This document shows, piece by piece, positions 1 through 9,493 of a stretch of 64,000 nt of DNA (position 1 is its first letter; every line of letters starts with the position of its first letter). Position numbers and translations under genes: made by a program. The notes below the pieces were generated by a model, which worked only from the letters and a program-made list of their open reading frames with translations, searched no databases and was not told where the DNA came from. The stretch spans positions 124,001-188,000 of the forward strand of contig CAWFBJ010000019.1 in assembly GCA_963814055.1 (NCBI GenBank), in the 5' to 3' direction. The stretch is from AWTP1-13 sp963814055. Its GTDB lineage: Bacteria > Pseudomonadota > Alphaproteobacteria > Rhizobiales > Hyphomicrobiaceae.

Positions 1-260
1 GCCCGAGAGGCGATCTGACAGACTTTGAAACATCGTGCTCCTTCGTCGCGTGGGTGCTGCCACGCGGGAATGACGTATCGCGCCCGCGAGCGCATCGCGC
101 TGGCGGACGTTGACCTCCCTGCCTCCCGATTTTCCGGCCTAACGAGGCCAAATCATGTGCAGGGCGGCGGCTCGTGTTCACGGGCCGTCTGGATGGCGCG
201 CACAATCCCCGGAACGCCAGGGGCTGTCAATAGCAGGCCGGAGTGGCAAAGGGGCTGGCC

Positions 261-1408
261 TTATTTTGCAGGCACCACGCGCAGCACCCGCCCCTCCGGA
301 CTGTCCGTCAGCAGCCAGATGGCGCCGTCGGGGCCGGAGCGGACGTCGCGGATGCGCTCGCCCAGGTCGCCGAGCAGGCGCTCCTCGCCGACGATCTTCT
401 CGCCGTCGAGCACGAGGCGGTGAAGGGCCTGCCCGGCCAGCGCGCCGACGAACAGGCTGCCCTTCCATTGCGGGATACAGATCGCCGGTGTAGAACGCCA
501 TGCCGGAGGGTGCGATCGAGGGATCCCAGTAGTAGATCGGCTGCTCCATGCCGGCCTTGGCCGTTCCTTCGCCGATCTTCAAGAACGAGTAGTCGCGCCC
601 GTAGGTGATCACCGGCCAGCCGTAGTTCTTGCCCGCCTGGGGAATGTTGACCTCGTCGCCGCCGCGCGCGCCGTGCTCGACGGTCCACAGCTTGCCGGTG
701 GCCGGATTGATTGCGGCGGCCTGCAGGTTGCGGTGTCCGTAGCTCCAGATTTCCGGCCTGACGCCCGCCTTGTTGACGAATGGATTGTCCGGCGGCACGG
801 AACCGTCGGGGCGGATGCGCACGACCTTGCCGTAGTGATTGCCGAGATCCTGCGCCTTGTCGCGTGGCCCCGCGTTCTCCGAGCGTCACGAACAGATTGC
901 CGTCGCGCGCGAAGGCCAGCCGCGAGCCGAAGTGCATGCCGCCGGTTGTGGCTGGCTCCTGGCGAAAGATAACCTTCACATCGTCGAGGCGGGCGGCTTC
1001 CTCGCCGGCTGCGAGTTTCCCCCGTGCCACGCTGGTGCCGTTGCTGCCCTGCCCGCGTGGCTCCGAATAGGAGAAGTAGATCAGGCCGGAAGATACGAAA
1101 TCGGGGCTGAGCGCCACGTCCAGCAGTCCGCCTTGCCCGCTGGCAAACACCGGCGGCACGCCTTTCAGCGGCGGTGAGAGCCGGCCGTCTTTGCCTATCA
1201 GCCGCATGCGGCCGGGCCGCTCCGTCACCAGCAGGCGGCCATCGGGCAGGAAGGCCATGCCCCACGGGTTCACGAGTCCCTTGGCAAAGGTCTCGATCTT
1301 CATTGCGGTCTTGGTTTTTTGCGGGGGTGCGTTCGTTATTTCGGCGGTGGCGGGCCAGCAGCCGGCAAACAGGGCGCCTACAACAGTCAGGACGGTCACA
1401 ACGCGCAT
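261..1408 (-). CDS. PQQ-dependent aldose/glucose dehydrogenase-like protein, two frameshifts
   Basis: Soluble-type PQQ sugar dehydrogenase family (beta-propeller, periplasmic aldose oxidation using PQQ and calcium). The N-terminus is a hydrophobic leader ending LFAGC, so it is exported and possibly a lipoprotein. Family landmarks are NPWGMAFLPDGRLLVTERPG, GGMHFGSRLAF, YGHRNLQ and EHGARGGDEVN. No single frame holds the whole protein: the first half reads from 1408, the middle continues in a second frame after about 880-890, and the end (LFVGALAGQ to VVPAK, stop at 261) is in the third frame after an extra base in the GGG near 471. Conserved sequence continues without stops across both breaks, which favours sequence error over decay. 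If the breaks are real it is a pseudogene. It is the first recognisable gene of the window and runs opposite to dapF. Confidence 0.75.
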
Positions 1409-1559
1409 TGATCAAGCTCCAGGGCCGCTGCGGTTCCTGCGGGCTTCACCGGCAGGTTTGTGGTTACAACGCTTCAAGGCGGGGTTTTGCTCATTTTTCC
1501 GCGATGAGTGTTCCCCGGCCTCGATTGTGCTGCCCCGGCGGCTCGCCATATAAGAGGCG

Positions 1560-2411
1560 ATGCCAGCGAACCTGCCCTTCAGGAAAATGAACGGACTCGG
1601 CAACGAGATCGTGGTGGTCGACTTGCGCGGCCGCAAGGAGGCGTTCACGACGGCCGCAGCCCATGCGGTCGCGGAGCGGCCGGCGTCGCATTTCGACCAG
1701 ATGATGGTGCTGCACGATCCCAAGTATCCCGGCACCGAGGCCTACATCCGCATCTACAATACCGACGGCTCGGAGGCTGAAGCCTGTGGCAACGGCATGC
1801 GCTGTGTCGGGTGGCTCGTCGCTGGCCAGACCGGGCGCAAAGCGCTCAAGTTCGAGACCAAGGCAGGCGTACTCGATGTCGAGGTGAAGGACATCGCGCA
1901 CATTACCGTCGACATGGGGCGCCCGAAGTTCGGCTGGAAGGACATTCCCCTCGCCGAGGCGTTCCACGATACCAAGACCATCGAGCTGCAGATCGGACCG
2001 ATCGACAAGCCGATCCTGCATTCCCCGTCCGCGGTCAATGTCGGCAACCCGCATGCCGTGTTCTGGGTCGAGGACGTCAATGCCTACGACCTCGCCCGGA
2101 TCGGGCCGATGCTGGAGAACCATCCGATATTTCCCGAGCGGGCAAACATCTCGGTGGCGCATGTCACCTCGCCGGGTTCTATCACCGTACGCACGTGGGA
2201 GCGCGGCGCGGGCCTCACCAAGGCGTGCGGCAGTGCCGCCTGTGCGGCGGCGGTGTGCGCGGCGCGCAAGGGGCTCGCCGGCCGGCAGGTTACGGTCACG
2301 CTGCCGGGCGGGCCGCTGCTGATCGAGTGGACGGCCGGCGATCGCATCCTGATGACGGGCCCGATCGAGCTCGAGCACGAAGGTGTGCTCGATGCGCTGG
2401 AAATGGCCTAG
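1560..2411 (+). CDS. dapF: Diaminopimelate epimerase
   Basis: Interconverts LL- and meso-diaminopimelate in the cytoplasm, the step feeding lysine and peptidoglycan synthesis. The 283-residue product has normal family length. Both catalytic cysteines are visible: C76 in EACGNGMRC and C223 in KACGSAAC. The N-terminus FRKMNGLGNEIVVVDLR is the usual family opening, supporting the ATG at 1560. It is the first gene of a plus-strand run followed closely by mtaB, ftsY and septation-type genes, an order common in Hyphomicrobiales. The partner dapB lies about 24 kb downstream on the other strand. Confidence 0.97.
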   Translation: MPANLPFRKMNGLGNEIVVVDLRGRKEAFTTAAAHAVAERPASHFDQMMVLHDPKYPGTEAYIRIYNTDGSEAEACGNGMRCVGWLVAGQTGRKALKFETKAGVLDVEVKDIAHITVDMGRPKFGWKDIPLAEAFHDTKTIELQIGPIDKPILHSPSAVNVGNPHAVFWVEDVNAYDLARIGPMLENHPIFPERANISVAHVTSPGSITVRTWERGAGLTKACGSAACAAAVCAARKGLAGRQVTVTLPGGPLLIEWTAGDRILMTGPIELEHEGVLDALEMA

Positions 2412-3781
2412 CGCCGTGGCGAGCCATCCTTCACCGATACTCTTTCCCTCCCCCATCGTGCCGGAGGCGCGTCTTCGACACGACGTAGGGGAGTGCACAC
2501 CGAGCCCGAGTGGTGTCCGTCTCGTCACCATGGGCTGCCGTCTCAATGCCTACGAGTCGGAGGTGATGCGCGGCCACGCCATTGCAGCGGGGCTTGACGA
2601 CGCCGTTATTGTGAATACGTGCGCAGTTACAGCGGAGGCCGTGCGCCAGGCCGCACAGGCAATTCGCAAGCTCAGGCGCGAGAGCCCGCGCGCGCGCATC
2701 ATCGTCACGGGCTGCGCGGCGCAGATCGAGCCGGAGCGTTTTGCCGACATGCCGGAGGTCGACGCTGTCATCGGCAATGCCGAGAAGATGCGCGCCGATA
2801 CGTTTCGCGGCCTGAGCCTCGGCGACAGCCCGCGCGTGCTGGTCAACGACATCATGTCGGTGCGCGAGACCGCGCATGCCATGATCGACGGCTTCGGCTC
2901 GCGTGCGCGCGCCTACGTGCAGGTGCAGAACGGTTGCGACCATCGCTGCACCTTTTGCATTATTCCTTTCGGACGCGGGCCGTCGCGCTCTGTTCCTGCC
3001 GGCGAGGTGGTGGCGCAGGTGCGCCGCCTGGTCGAAGCGGGCTACCCGGAGGTCGTTCTCACCGGCGTGGACATGACGTCATACGGCCGCGATCTGCCGG
3101 GCGCGATGACGCTGGGCATGCTGGTGCGCCACATCCTGCGCCACGTGCCGGAGCTCAAGCGGCTCCGGCTGTCGTCGATCGACCAGGTCGAGGCGGACGC
3201 GCATCTGATGGATGCGATCGCGCAGGAGCCGCGTCTCATGCCACACCTGCATCTGTCGCTGCAGTCGGGCGACGACATGATCCTCAAGCGCATGAAGCGC
3301 CGGCATGTGCGGGCCGATGCCATCAAGTTCTGCCGGCGAGGCCCGCCGCCTGCGGCCCGATATGGTGTTCGGTGCCGACCTCATCGCGGGTTTCCCGACC
3401 GAAACCGATGCGATGTTCGCCAACTCTGCCGGCCTTGTGGAAGATTGCGGGTTAACTTTTCTCCATGTCTTTCCCTACTCCCGCCGCGCCGGCACGCCGG
3501 CCGCCCGCATGCCGCAAGTCGCAGGACCTGAGATCAAGGCCCGGGCAGCACGGTTGCGCAAGGAGGGCGAGCGCGCTTTGAGCGGCTACCTGCAGTCGCA
3601 GGTCGGCCGGGACGTGGAGTTGCTCATGGAGCGCAACGAGGTCGGACGCACGCCCGGCTTTGCCGAGGTAAAGCTCGACAGGTCGGGCGCCGATGCAGGC
3701 GACCTCGTGTCCGTCCGCGTCACTCGGTCCGACGGTGTTCGGTTGCAGGGCGAGCGCCTTGCCCCCAAGTGTGCTCCGTGA
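2383..3781 (+). CDS. mtaB: tRNA t6A37 methylthiotransferase MtaB, one frameshift
   Basis: Radical-SAM methylthiotransferase that converts t6A37 to ms2t6A37 in tRNAs reading ANN codons. The start motif MGCRLNAYESEVMR is MtaB-like. The radical-SAM cluster CDHRCTFC and IIPFGRGPSRS follow, then LSLQSGDDMILKRMKRRH. At about 3333-3341 the frame shifts by one extra base. The C-terminal half (DMVFGADLIAGFPTET, HVFPYSRRAGTPA, TRAM-like tail) continues in another frame to the stop at 3779-3781. The start is uncertain: ATG 2383 would overlap dapF and GTG 2458 is possible, while family similarity only begins near 2512. The end overlaps the ftsY start, suggesting translational coupling. The reading is intact apart from the one base, so sequence error is likely. 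Confidence 0.9.
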
Positions 3782-4849
3782 GCGAAAAATCAGAAAAACG
3801 CAGTGGGTTTTTTGGTGCGCTCAGACGCTCCGCCCAACCTGGTGCTGCTGCCTTGGAGCAGGTCGACGAGCCTGTTGAGGCAGCCCGGCAACCGCCGGTT
3901 GCCGATGTCGAGACGGCGGAGCAGCCGGACGCGAAGAAAGGATGGTTCCAGCGCCTGAAGGCGGGCTTAACCAAAACCTCGGCGCGCCTGTCACAAGACA
4001 TTGCGGGAATCTTTACAAAACGGAAGCTCGACGCAGATACACTGGCGGAGCTGGAGGATCTGCTGATCCAGGCGGACCTCGGGATCGACACGGCAATGCG
4101 CATCACGACCGCCCTGGCCAAAGGCCGCCACAACAAGGAAATCTCTGCCGAAGAGGTGCGCGCCGTTCTGGCCTACGAGGTCGAGCAGGCGCTTGGCGCC
4201 CGTGGCCAAGCCCTTGCGAATCGAGGGTGACCATCGGCCCCATGTGATCCTGGTCGTCGGCGTCAACGGCACGGGCAAGACCACCACCATCGGCAAGGTC
4301 GCGCACCAGCTGCGCCAGGAAGGCAAAAGCGTGATGCTGGCGGCCGGCGACACGTTTCGCGCCGCAGCCATAGACCAGCTCAAGATCTGGGGCGAGCGCA
4401 CCGGCGCCGAAGTCGTGGCCCGCGCTGTCGGGGCCGACTCCGCGGGACTGGCTTTCGATGCCTTGACCCTGGCCCGCGAAAAGAAATGCGACGTGTTGCT
4501 AATAGACACGGCCGGCCGGCTGCAGAACAAACAGGCATTGATGGACGAACTCGAAAAGGTGCTTCGCGTCCTGCGCAAGGTCGATCCGAGTGCACCGCAT
4601 CAGGTGCTCCTGGTGCTGGACGCGACAACCGGCCAGAATGCGCTCAACCAGGTGGAAGTTTTCAAGGACAAAGCAGGCGTGACCGGCCTGGTCATGACCA
4701 AGCTGGACGGCACTGCCCGGGGAGGTATCCTGGTCGCAATTTCGGCGAAGTTCGGCCTTCCCGTTCATGCTATCGGCGTTGGGGAAGGCATCGAGGATCT
4801 TTCTGCATTCGACGCGCGTGAGTTTGCGCGCGCCATTGCGCTGGCTTAG
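3769..4849 (+). CDS. ftsY: Signal recognition particle receptor FtsY, one frameshift
   Basis: SRP-GTPase receptor that docks ribosome-SRP complexes at the inner membrane for co-translational insertion. It has an acidic N-terminal A-region, then the four-helix N domain (LTKTSARLSQDIAGIF, LEDLLIQADLG). The GTPase G domain shows GVNGTGKTTT (G1), DTFRAAAIDQL, DTAGR and TKLDGTARGG, with C-terminal GVGEGIEDL. The N and G halves lie in different frames: near 4193 there is one extra T in gcgcttggcgcc, and removing it joins EVEQAL to APVAKPLRIEG. Since ftsY is normally essential, this is almost certainly a sequence error. The start is GTG at 3769 or 3778, the latter sharing GTGA with the mtaB stop. 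Confidence 0.93.
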
Positions 4850-4906
4850 GATTGAAAAAAGGGAGAGGCTGGATCTCTAAACAAAGAGCCGCCTGAAAAA
4901 CTGAAA

Positions 4907-5572
4907 GTGGCAATCGAAACGATGAACTCGCGGCACCGGTACTATCCGTTCAACGCCGAGCAGACGGTCAACATCCTCGGTGAGATCGGACCGCTGTGCG
5001 CCATGTTCCTCGTCAACGGCATCTATGGCATTGCCGCAGGTACCTGGGCGCTGATCGCCACGACCGTCGTTTCCCTGGTGATCTGCCTGTGGATGCTGGG
5101 CCGCCCGCCAATCATGCCGTTTATCGCAGGCGCTGTGAGCGTCACGTTCGGCACGCTGACGTTGGTAACGGGCGATGCCATGTGGGTGCAGATCAAGGTC
5201 ACTCTCTTCAATACTTTGGTCGCAGCCGTGCTCTGGTTCGGATTGAAAACAGGCCACAACTTCTTCCGTTTCGTTTTCAGCAAGACGTTCCACTACACCG
5301 AGGAGGGCTGGTACAAGCTGACCCGCAACGTGGCGCTGTTTTTCCTCGGCACAGCGGTCATCAACGAAGTGGTCCGGCTCGGCTTCAGCGACTTCGAGAT
5401 GTTTGCGCTCGATCGTATCTTCACCGGCATCGACATCTGGATTCTGTTCAAGATTTTCATCATCATGCCCGTCACGGCCGCATTCTTCTGGTGGCAATCA
5501 CGGCTGATGCACAAGTATCGCCTTCCCGCTGCCGCAGAGGCCGGGCACAGGAGCGGCGACAATCCAGGCTGA
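4907..5572 (+). CDS. YciB/IspZ-family septation-type membrane protein (paralogue 1)
   Basis: A 221-residue multi-spanning inner-membrane protein of the YciB/septation protein A family, implicated in cell-envelope and division functions. About six hydrophobic segments are visible, beginning LGEIGPLCAMFLVNGIYG. The family hallmark (Y)TEEGWYKLTRN followed by VALFFLGTAVINEVVRLGF is present. It is more divergent than the next gene, which carries the canonical version. The GTG start at 4907 is only a best guess: the open frame extends upstream to about 4856 and ATG 4922 is also possible. It lies 57 bp after ftsY and 34 bp before its paralogue, so probably in one operon. Confidence 0.82.
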   Translation: MAIETMNSRHRYYPFNAEQTVNILGEIGPLCAMFLVNGIYGIAAGTWALIATTVVSLVICLWMLGRPPIMPFIAGAVSVTFGTLTLVTGDAMWVQIKVTLFNTLVAAVLWFGLKTGHNFFRFVFSKTFHYTEEGWYKLTRNVALFFLGTAVINEVVRLGFSDFEMFALDRIFTGIDIWILFKIFIIMPVTAAFFWWQSRLMHKYRLPAAAEAGHRSGDNPG

Positions 5573-5606
5573 CCGCACGGGTGACCTCAAAGGGACGCGA
5601 TCGGCC

Positions 5607-6191
5607 ATGAGTGACGAGCCCGCAAAAGCAGATCCCCCCGCCGAAGGCCATCCGGTCGTCAAGCTACTGATCGATCTGGGGCCGCTGCTCGTCTTCTTCC
5701 TGGCATATGCTAAAGCCGGGATTTTCTGGGCAACGGGCGCCCTGATGGTGGCGACCCTGGTTGCACTTGTCCTGTCTCGCGTGCTTCTCGGGCGCTTCGC
5801 CCTGGCACCGGCGGTTACCGCCGTACTGGTGGTTGTGTTCGGCGGATTAACCTTTCTGCTGGACGACCCGAGCTTCATCAAGATCAAGCCGACCATCATA
5901 AACCTGCTGTTCGCCGGCATTCTCGGGTTTGGCATTGCAACCGGCCGCCCCCTGCTCAAGATGTTCATGGGCGAGGCTCTGCGGCTCACGGATGAGGGCT
6001 GGCGCAAGATGACCGTGCGCTGGGTGGTGTTTTTCCTCGTCATGGCCGTGCTCAACGAGATCGTCTGGCGCAACTTCTCGGAAGCGGCCTGGGTCAATTT
6101 CAAGGTCTTCGGAATCTTGCCGCTGACCATTGTTTTCGCGATGGCCCAAATTGGCTTGATCAAGCGCCACGAAGCCCGCGCAGACGCTTGA
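5607..6191 (+). CDS. Septation protein A homologue (YciB/IspZ, paralogue 2)
   Basis: A 194-residue inner-membrane protein of normal family length. It opens with HPVVKLLIDLGPLLVFFLAY, typical of septation protein A. Further hydrophobic segments include a LFAGILGFGIATGRP block. The family signature LTDEGWRKMTVRWVVFF / MAVLNEIVWRNF and the C-terminal FGILPLTIVFAMAQ are all present. It directly follows the divergent paralogue. The ftsY-ispZ order is common in alphaproteobacteria, and the duplication is the unusual part here. Confidence 0.92.
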   Translation: MSDEPAKADPPAEGHPVVKLLIDLGPLLVFFLAYAKAGIFWATGALMVATLVALVLSRVLLGRFALAPAVTAVLVVVFGGLTFLLDDPSFIKIKPTIINLLFAGILGFGIATGRPLLKMFMGEALRLTDEGWRKMTVRWVVFFLVMAVLNEIVWRNFSEAAWVNFKVFGILPLTIVFAMAQIGLIKRHEARADA

Positions 6192-6388
6192 GTCGCGCGG
6201 CACCTATCCATCGAAAACTGAGACGCTGTGTCGCGATTTTTGCTTGCGACGGCCTCTTGCCGATGTGTAATCTTGCATAAGACTGGCTTACGCGGATTTT
6301 CTGCCGGCATAGCTCTTCGGCATGTCCGCGTGCCTGTGCGGGGGGAGCCGGTCCGCAACGACACAACAGCAAGAACAGCGGACAAGCA

Positions 6389-6844
6389 ATGAAACGTGAC
6401 AATGCAGATCGCCTCAATCGCTCTCCCATTCACCTGCTGCACAGGGCGGGGCAATGCGCGGGGGACGTCTTCCACGCGGAAATGAAAATCGGGGGACTGA
6501 CGCCGCGACAACTCGCCGTTTTGATCACGGTCTCGCAGAACGAAGGACTGAGCCAGACCGGCCTTGTCGATCGCACCGGTATCGACCGTTCGACGCTGGC
6601 TGACATCGTCCGGCGCATGCAGAGAAAGGGTCTACTGCAACGCCGGCGTACCAAGGAAGATGCGCGCGCCTATGCGGTCAAACTGACGGACGAGGGGCGT
6701 CGCGTTCTGCGCTCGGCCGAACCGCTGGCCAAGAAGGTCGATGAACGGGTGCTCGACGCTTTGCCGGCCAAGCAGCGCGAACAGTTCATCGATGACTTGC
6801 TGTCGATCGTGGACGCGTTGCAGAAGATGTCGCCACAGAGCTGA
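6389..6844 (+). CDS. MarR-family transcriptional regulator
   Basis: A 151-residue winged-helix regulator, a predicted cytoplasmic homodimer binding palindromic DNA. The core reads LTPRQLAVLITVSQNEGLSQ, then the recognition-helix region DRTGIDRSTLADIVRRMQRK and the wing RRTKEDARAYAVKLTDEG. A C-terminal dimerisation helix follows. Upstream (6192-6388) is a 197-bp AT-richer gap suited to a promoter, so it is probably transcribed on its own. No target can be assigned; the next gene is a PRC-barrel-like protein. Confidence 0.9.
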   Translation: MKRDNADRLNRSPIHLLHRAGQCAGDVFHAEMKIGGLTPRQLAVLITVSQNEGLSQTGLVDRTGIDRSTLADIVRRMQRKGLLQRRRTKEDARAYAVKLTDEGRRVLRSAEPLAKKVDERVLDALPAKQREQFIDDLLSIVDALQKMSPQS

Positions 6845-7042
6845 CGTCGAGCGTCTCGTAGTATTTTTGCGGTGGCCGCCGAGAGTTCTCTTGCGTGGAA
6901 CGCGGCGGACATCATTCGCTCCGGCTCTGCTCCCGGTCGCTGACGGCACGGAACTTAAGCCATAGGCAGAAAGTTGAGCTGCCAACAAGGCGCCTCCTGC
7001 GGGAGGCGCTGCAATGCTCAACAGCCTTGTGGCAGGTCACGT

Positions 7043-7426
7043 ATGCGTCCGAAAACGTTGCAACAGCGAAAGATCGTCGGCGCAACGGCGATCCTGGCAG
7101 GCATTCTGGTCGGCTTCTTCGGGTTCATCGCGGCCGCCCAGACACCCAACGGGCGGGAGTTGCCGGCGGAAGCGCTGATCGGCGCGAGCGTTTATTCCGC
7201 CGAGGGCAGCGAAGTCGGGACGGTGGCGGCTGTCACCGTTGGGCAGGACGGCCATATCAACGAAATCAGGTTCACGACGTCGTCGCGGCTCGGGCTTGGT
7301 GCGCGGACGGTGGCTGTCAGGCACGACAGCTTTGTTGCCCTCGAGGGTGCGGTCGTGCTCGACCTGTCGGCGGAAGAGGTAGATGCCCTGCCCGTTCAAA
7401 CCGCTCTGCGCGGAACCGCGGCTTGA
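7043..7426 (+). CDS. Exported or membrane-anchored PRC-barrel-like protein
   Basis: About 127 residues. The start MRPKTLQQRKIVGATAILAG gives a basic N-terminus and one hydrophobic segment ending FGFIAAAQ, so it is exported or anchored. The remainder resembles a PRC-barrel small beta domain: ALIGASVYSAEGSEVGTV, VGQDGHINEIRF, then GARTVAVRHDSFVAL. PRC-barrel proteins are found in ribosome maturation, photosynthesis and envelope stress contexts, so no specific role follows. I preferred ATG 7043 over the upstream in-frame start at 6974 because the latter adds a Cys-rich non-leader sequence. Confidence 0.72.
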   Translation: MRPKTLQQRKIVGATAILAGILVGFFGFIAAAQTPNGRELPAEALIGASVYSAEGSEVGTVAAVTVGQDGHINEIRFTTSSRLGLGARTVAVRHDSFVALEGAVVLDLSAEEVDALPVQTALRGTAA

Positions 7427-7438
7427 GGAGCCTTGCGG

Positions 7439-8383
7439 CTACGCGAGCCGCTTGCGCTCGATGGCATCCCAGATCAGCGCGGCAATGTCGGCGCCGCCAA
7501 ACGCCTTCACCTGCCGGATGCCGGTTGGCGAGGTGACGTTGATCTCGGTCAGATAGGGGCCGATCACGTCGATGCCGGTGAACAGCAGGCCGCGCTTCTT
7601 CAGTTCGGGCCCGAGCCTGGCGCAGATCTCGCGATCGCGGGCTGTCAGGTCGGTCGCGGTCGCAACGCCCCCCACATGCAGGTTGGAGCGGGTTTCGTCG
7701 GCCGCCGGCACGCGGTTCACGGCACCCACCACTTCGCCATCGACCAGAATGATGCGCTTGTCGCCGGCGCGCACTTCGGGCCGGTACTGCTGCACCATGA
7801 ACGGTTCGCGGAAGACCGTCTGGAACAGCTCGATCAGCGAGTTGAGGTTGGTATCGCCGGGCGGCACGTGGAACACGGAAGCGCCGCCGTTGCCGTACAG
7901 CGGCTTGATGATGATGTCCTTGTACTCGGCGCGGAAGCGTTTCACGTCCTCGGCGTTGCGGGTGACGAGCGTGGGCGGCATCAGATCGAGAAAATCGAGC
8001 ACGAATACCTTCTCGGGCGCGTTGCGCACGTGCGCCGGGTCGTTGACCACCAGCGTCTTGGGATGGATGCGCTCGAGCAGGTGCGTGGTGGTGATGTAGG
8101 ACATGTCGAACGGCGGGTCCTGGCGCAGCAGAATCACATCGAGTTCGGTGAGATCGACGGTACGCTGGTCTGAAAGCTTGTAGTGGGCGCCGGCCTTGTC
8201 CTCGACGGTGAGCGTGGAGCCATGCGCCAACAGGCGGCCCGCGTACAGCGCCAGATTCGGCGGCGTGTAGTAGAACATCGAGTGCCCGCGGCGTTGAGCT
8301 TCAAGCAGCAACGCAAACGTGGAATCGCCGCCGATGTCGATGCGGTCGATGGGGTCCATTTGGCAGGCGACGTTCAGCGGCAT
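7439..8383 (-). CDS. gshB: Glutathione synthetase
   Basis: ATP-grasp ligase adding glycine to gamma-glutamylcysteine in the cytoplasm. The 314-residue product has normal length. The N-terminus VACQMDPIDRIDIGGDST and LLRQDPPFDMSYITTTHLLE are typical of GshB. The ATP-grasp core shows IIIKPLYGNGGASVF and QQYRPEV, and the C-terminal catalytic block LTEINVTSPTGIRQ is intact. It lies 84 bp downstream of yraN on the same strand, a pairing conserved in alphaproteobacteria. Confidence 0.97.
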   Translation of the reverse strand: MPLNVACQMDPIDRIDIGGDSTFALLLEAQRRGHSMFYYTPPNLALYAGRLLAHGSTLTVEDKAGAHYKLSDQRTVDLTELDVILLRQDPPFDMSYITTTHLLERIHPKTLVVNDPAHVRNAPEKVFVLDFLDLMPPTLVTRNAEDVKRFRAEYKDIIIKPLYGNGGASVFHVPPGDTNLNSLIELFQTVFREPFMVQQYRPEVRAGDKRIILVDGEVVGAVNRVPAADETRSNLHVGGVATATDLTARDREICARLGPELKKRGLLFTGIDVIGPYLTEINVTSPTGIRQVKAFGGADIAALIWDAIERKRLA

Positions 8384-8467
8384 GAGCTTTGGGTTCCGGA
8401 AGGATCAGGGACTGAGCGATTGAGCGCCGAAACGGACGGCCATGCAAGCCGGTTCCGCGATGCAGCG

Positions 8468-8868
8468 TCAACGCAAGAAACGGCCGGCGGGCGGTGCCAA
8501 GTGGAGCGCGTCGGGGAGGTGCACCGGCAGCCGGCGGGGCATCACGAACACCGCGTCCAGCCCTCGTTCGTGGTCCCGGTAGCGCATGTTGCGGCTGACC
8601 CAGAATTCGGCGGCTTGCGCGATGCGGCCCGCCTGCCGCGCGGACACGGCCGCTTCGGCTTCGAGCCGCGTGGCGCGGCGCTTGACTTCGACAAAGGCCA
8701 GGCGCTGGCGGCGCACCGCGACAGATCGATCTCGCCGTAGGGCGTGCGGCAGCGGCGCGCGAGGATGCGGTAGCCCTTCGCCATCAGCATCGCCGCAGCG
8801 ACCAGCTCCGAAAACCGCCCGCGACGGTAGCGGCGCTGCCGCTCAGCGGAGTCTCGGCTGTTGCGCAT
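8468..8868 (-). CDS. YraN (UPF0102) family nuclease-like protein, one frameshift
   Basis: Predicted PD-(D/E)XK nuclease-fold protein of unknown role. The first half gives RGRFSELVAAAMLMAKGYRI and CRTPYGEIDL. The second half, in another frame, gives RRQRLAFVEVKRRATRLEAE, VSARQAGRIAQAAEFW and the C-terminal block. GEID and EVK are the expected metal-binding residues. The break lies near 8721-8727, where one base seems missing between GAT CTG and TCGCGG (expected about GEIDLIAVRRQRLAFVEVK). Joined length is about 133 residues, normal for the family. rsmI, often found beside yraN, is not seen upstream. Confidence 0.8.
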
Positions 8869-9493
8869 AAGCTTACGTCCGGTTCGTGGCGCGACTCGGC
8901 CGATGTGTCATTCCGTCGGCCAGCGTGAAGGTGCCAAGAGCAACGGTCGCGCGGCGACGGCCGAAGTCGGCAAATGCTGGGGTCACAATAGATTTTGCTC
9001 GCAAGCAGATATATTGCCGAGCTTGCTCTTGCGGCATGCACCAGCCCCATAAATCAACCTCGGTAAGGGAGCCGTGCGCTGAGCAGTTCCTATGGCCCCG
9101 AAGAGCGAAGAGACTCGGCCCCATACGATGACAGCGTGAGCGCCTCCATTGCGACCCTCTTGGCTTGCCATTGCTCCCTTGCGGTTGCCTATTCTTTCCT
9201 GGCTGGCGCACATCACGATCGAGTTCGTCCTCTATCGCATCGGCGGGCCGTGCACAAACTGCTGGCGCCTCAGAGAAGTCGCCGTCCGAAAAGATCTGAG
9301 CTCTGATCGGCCGGCAGCGGCGGGAACGCCGCGTCACGAATGAATTGGCACTCGGCGAGTTCGAGGCCCGGATGCAGCGACGCCACCGCGTCTGTCACCT
9401 CCTCCACCGTGTAGGGCTTGGCGCGCGCCGGCAAGTCGGTGCCCAGCCGCACCGATGGTGATGGTGCATCTCGATGCCATCGAGCACTAGATC
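8869..9493. other. Gene-poor stretch with one gene relic
   Basis: About 620 bp between yraN and a hypothetical membrane gene. Base composition is more mixed than its neighbours and all open frames are short and mutually overlapping. Apart from the hydratase-like relic at 9270-9452 I recognise nothing. The rsmI and lpoA-type genes that often precede yraN are absent. The 8869-9000 part must hold any yraN-gshB promoter. Confidence 0.5.
9270..9452 (-). pseudogene. Relic of a 2-keto-4-pentenoate hydratase/fumarylacetoacetate-type enzyme
   Basis: A 60-codon stretch contains TDLPARAKPYTVEEVTDAVA followed by SLHPGLELAECQF. This matches the middle of MhpD-like hydratases, where a 'Y(T)..EV..AVASLHPA.E' segment precedes the substrate-binding region. 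Neither the upstream metal-binding part nor the downstream half of a roughly 260-residue enzyme can be found next to it. I read it as an internal fragment left after deletion. The resemblance is short and from memory. Confidence 0.4.

Noticed and set aside
1..260. Possible coding frames at the left edge
   Set aside because: Frames here are Arg/Pro/Ala-rich shadows without similarity; I see nothing I can support.
4180..4210. Programmed frameshifting in ftsY
   Set aside because: No slippery heptamer with downstream structure is evident, and the same type of one-base fault occurs in many unrelated genes, which fits sequence error better.
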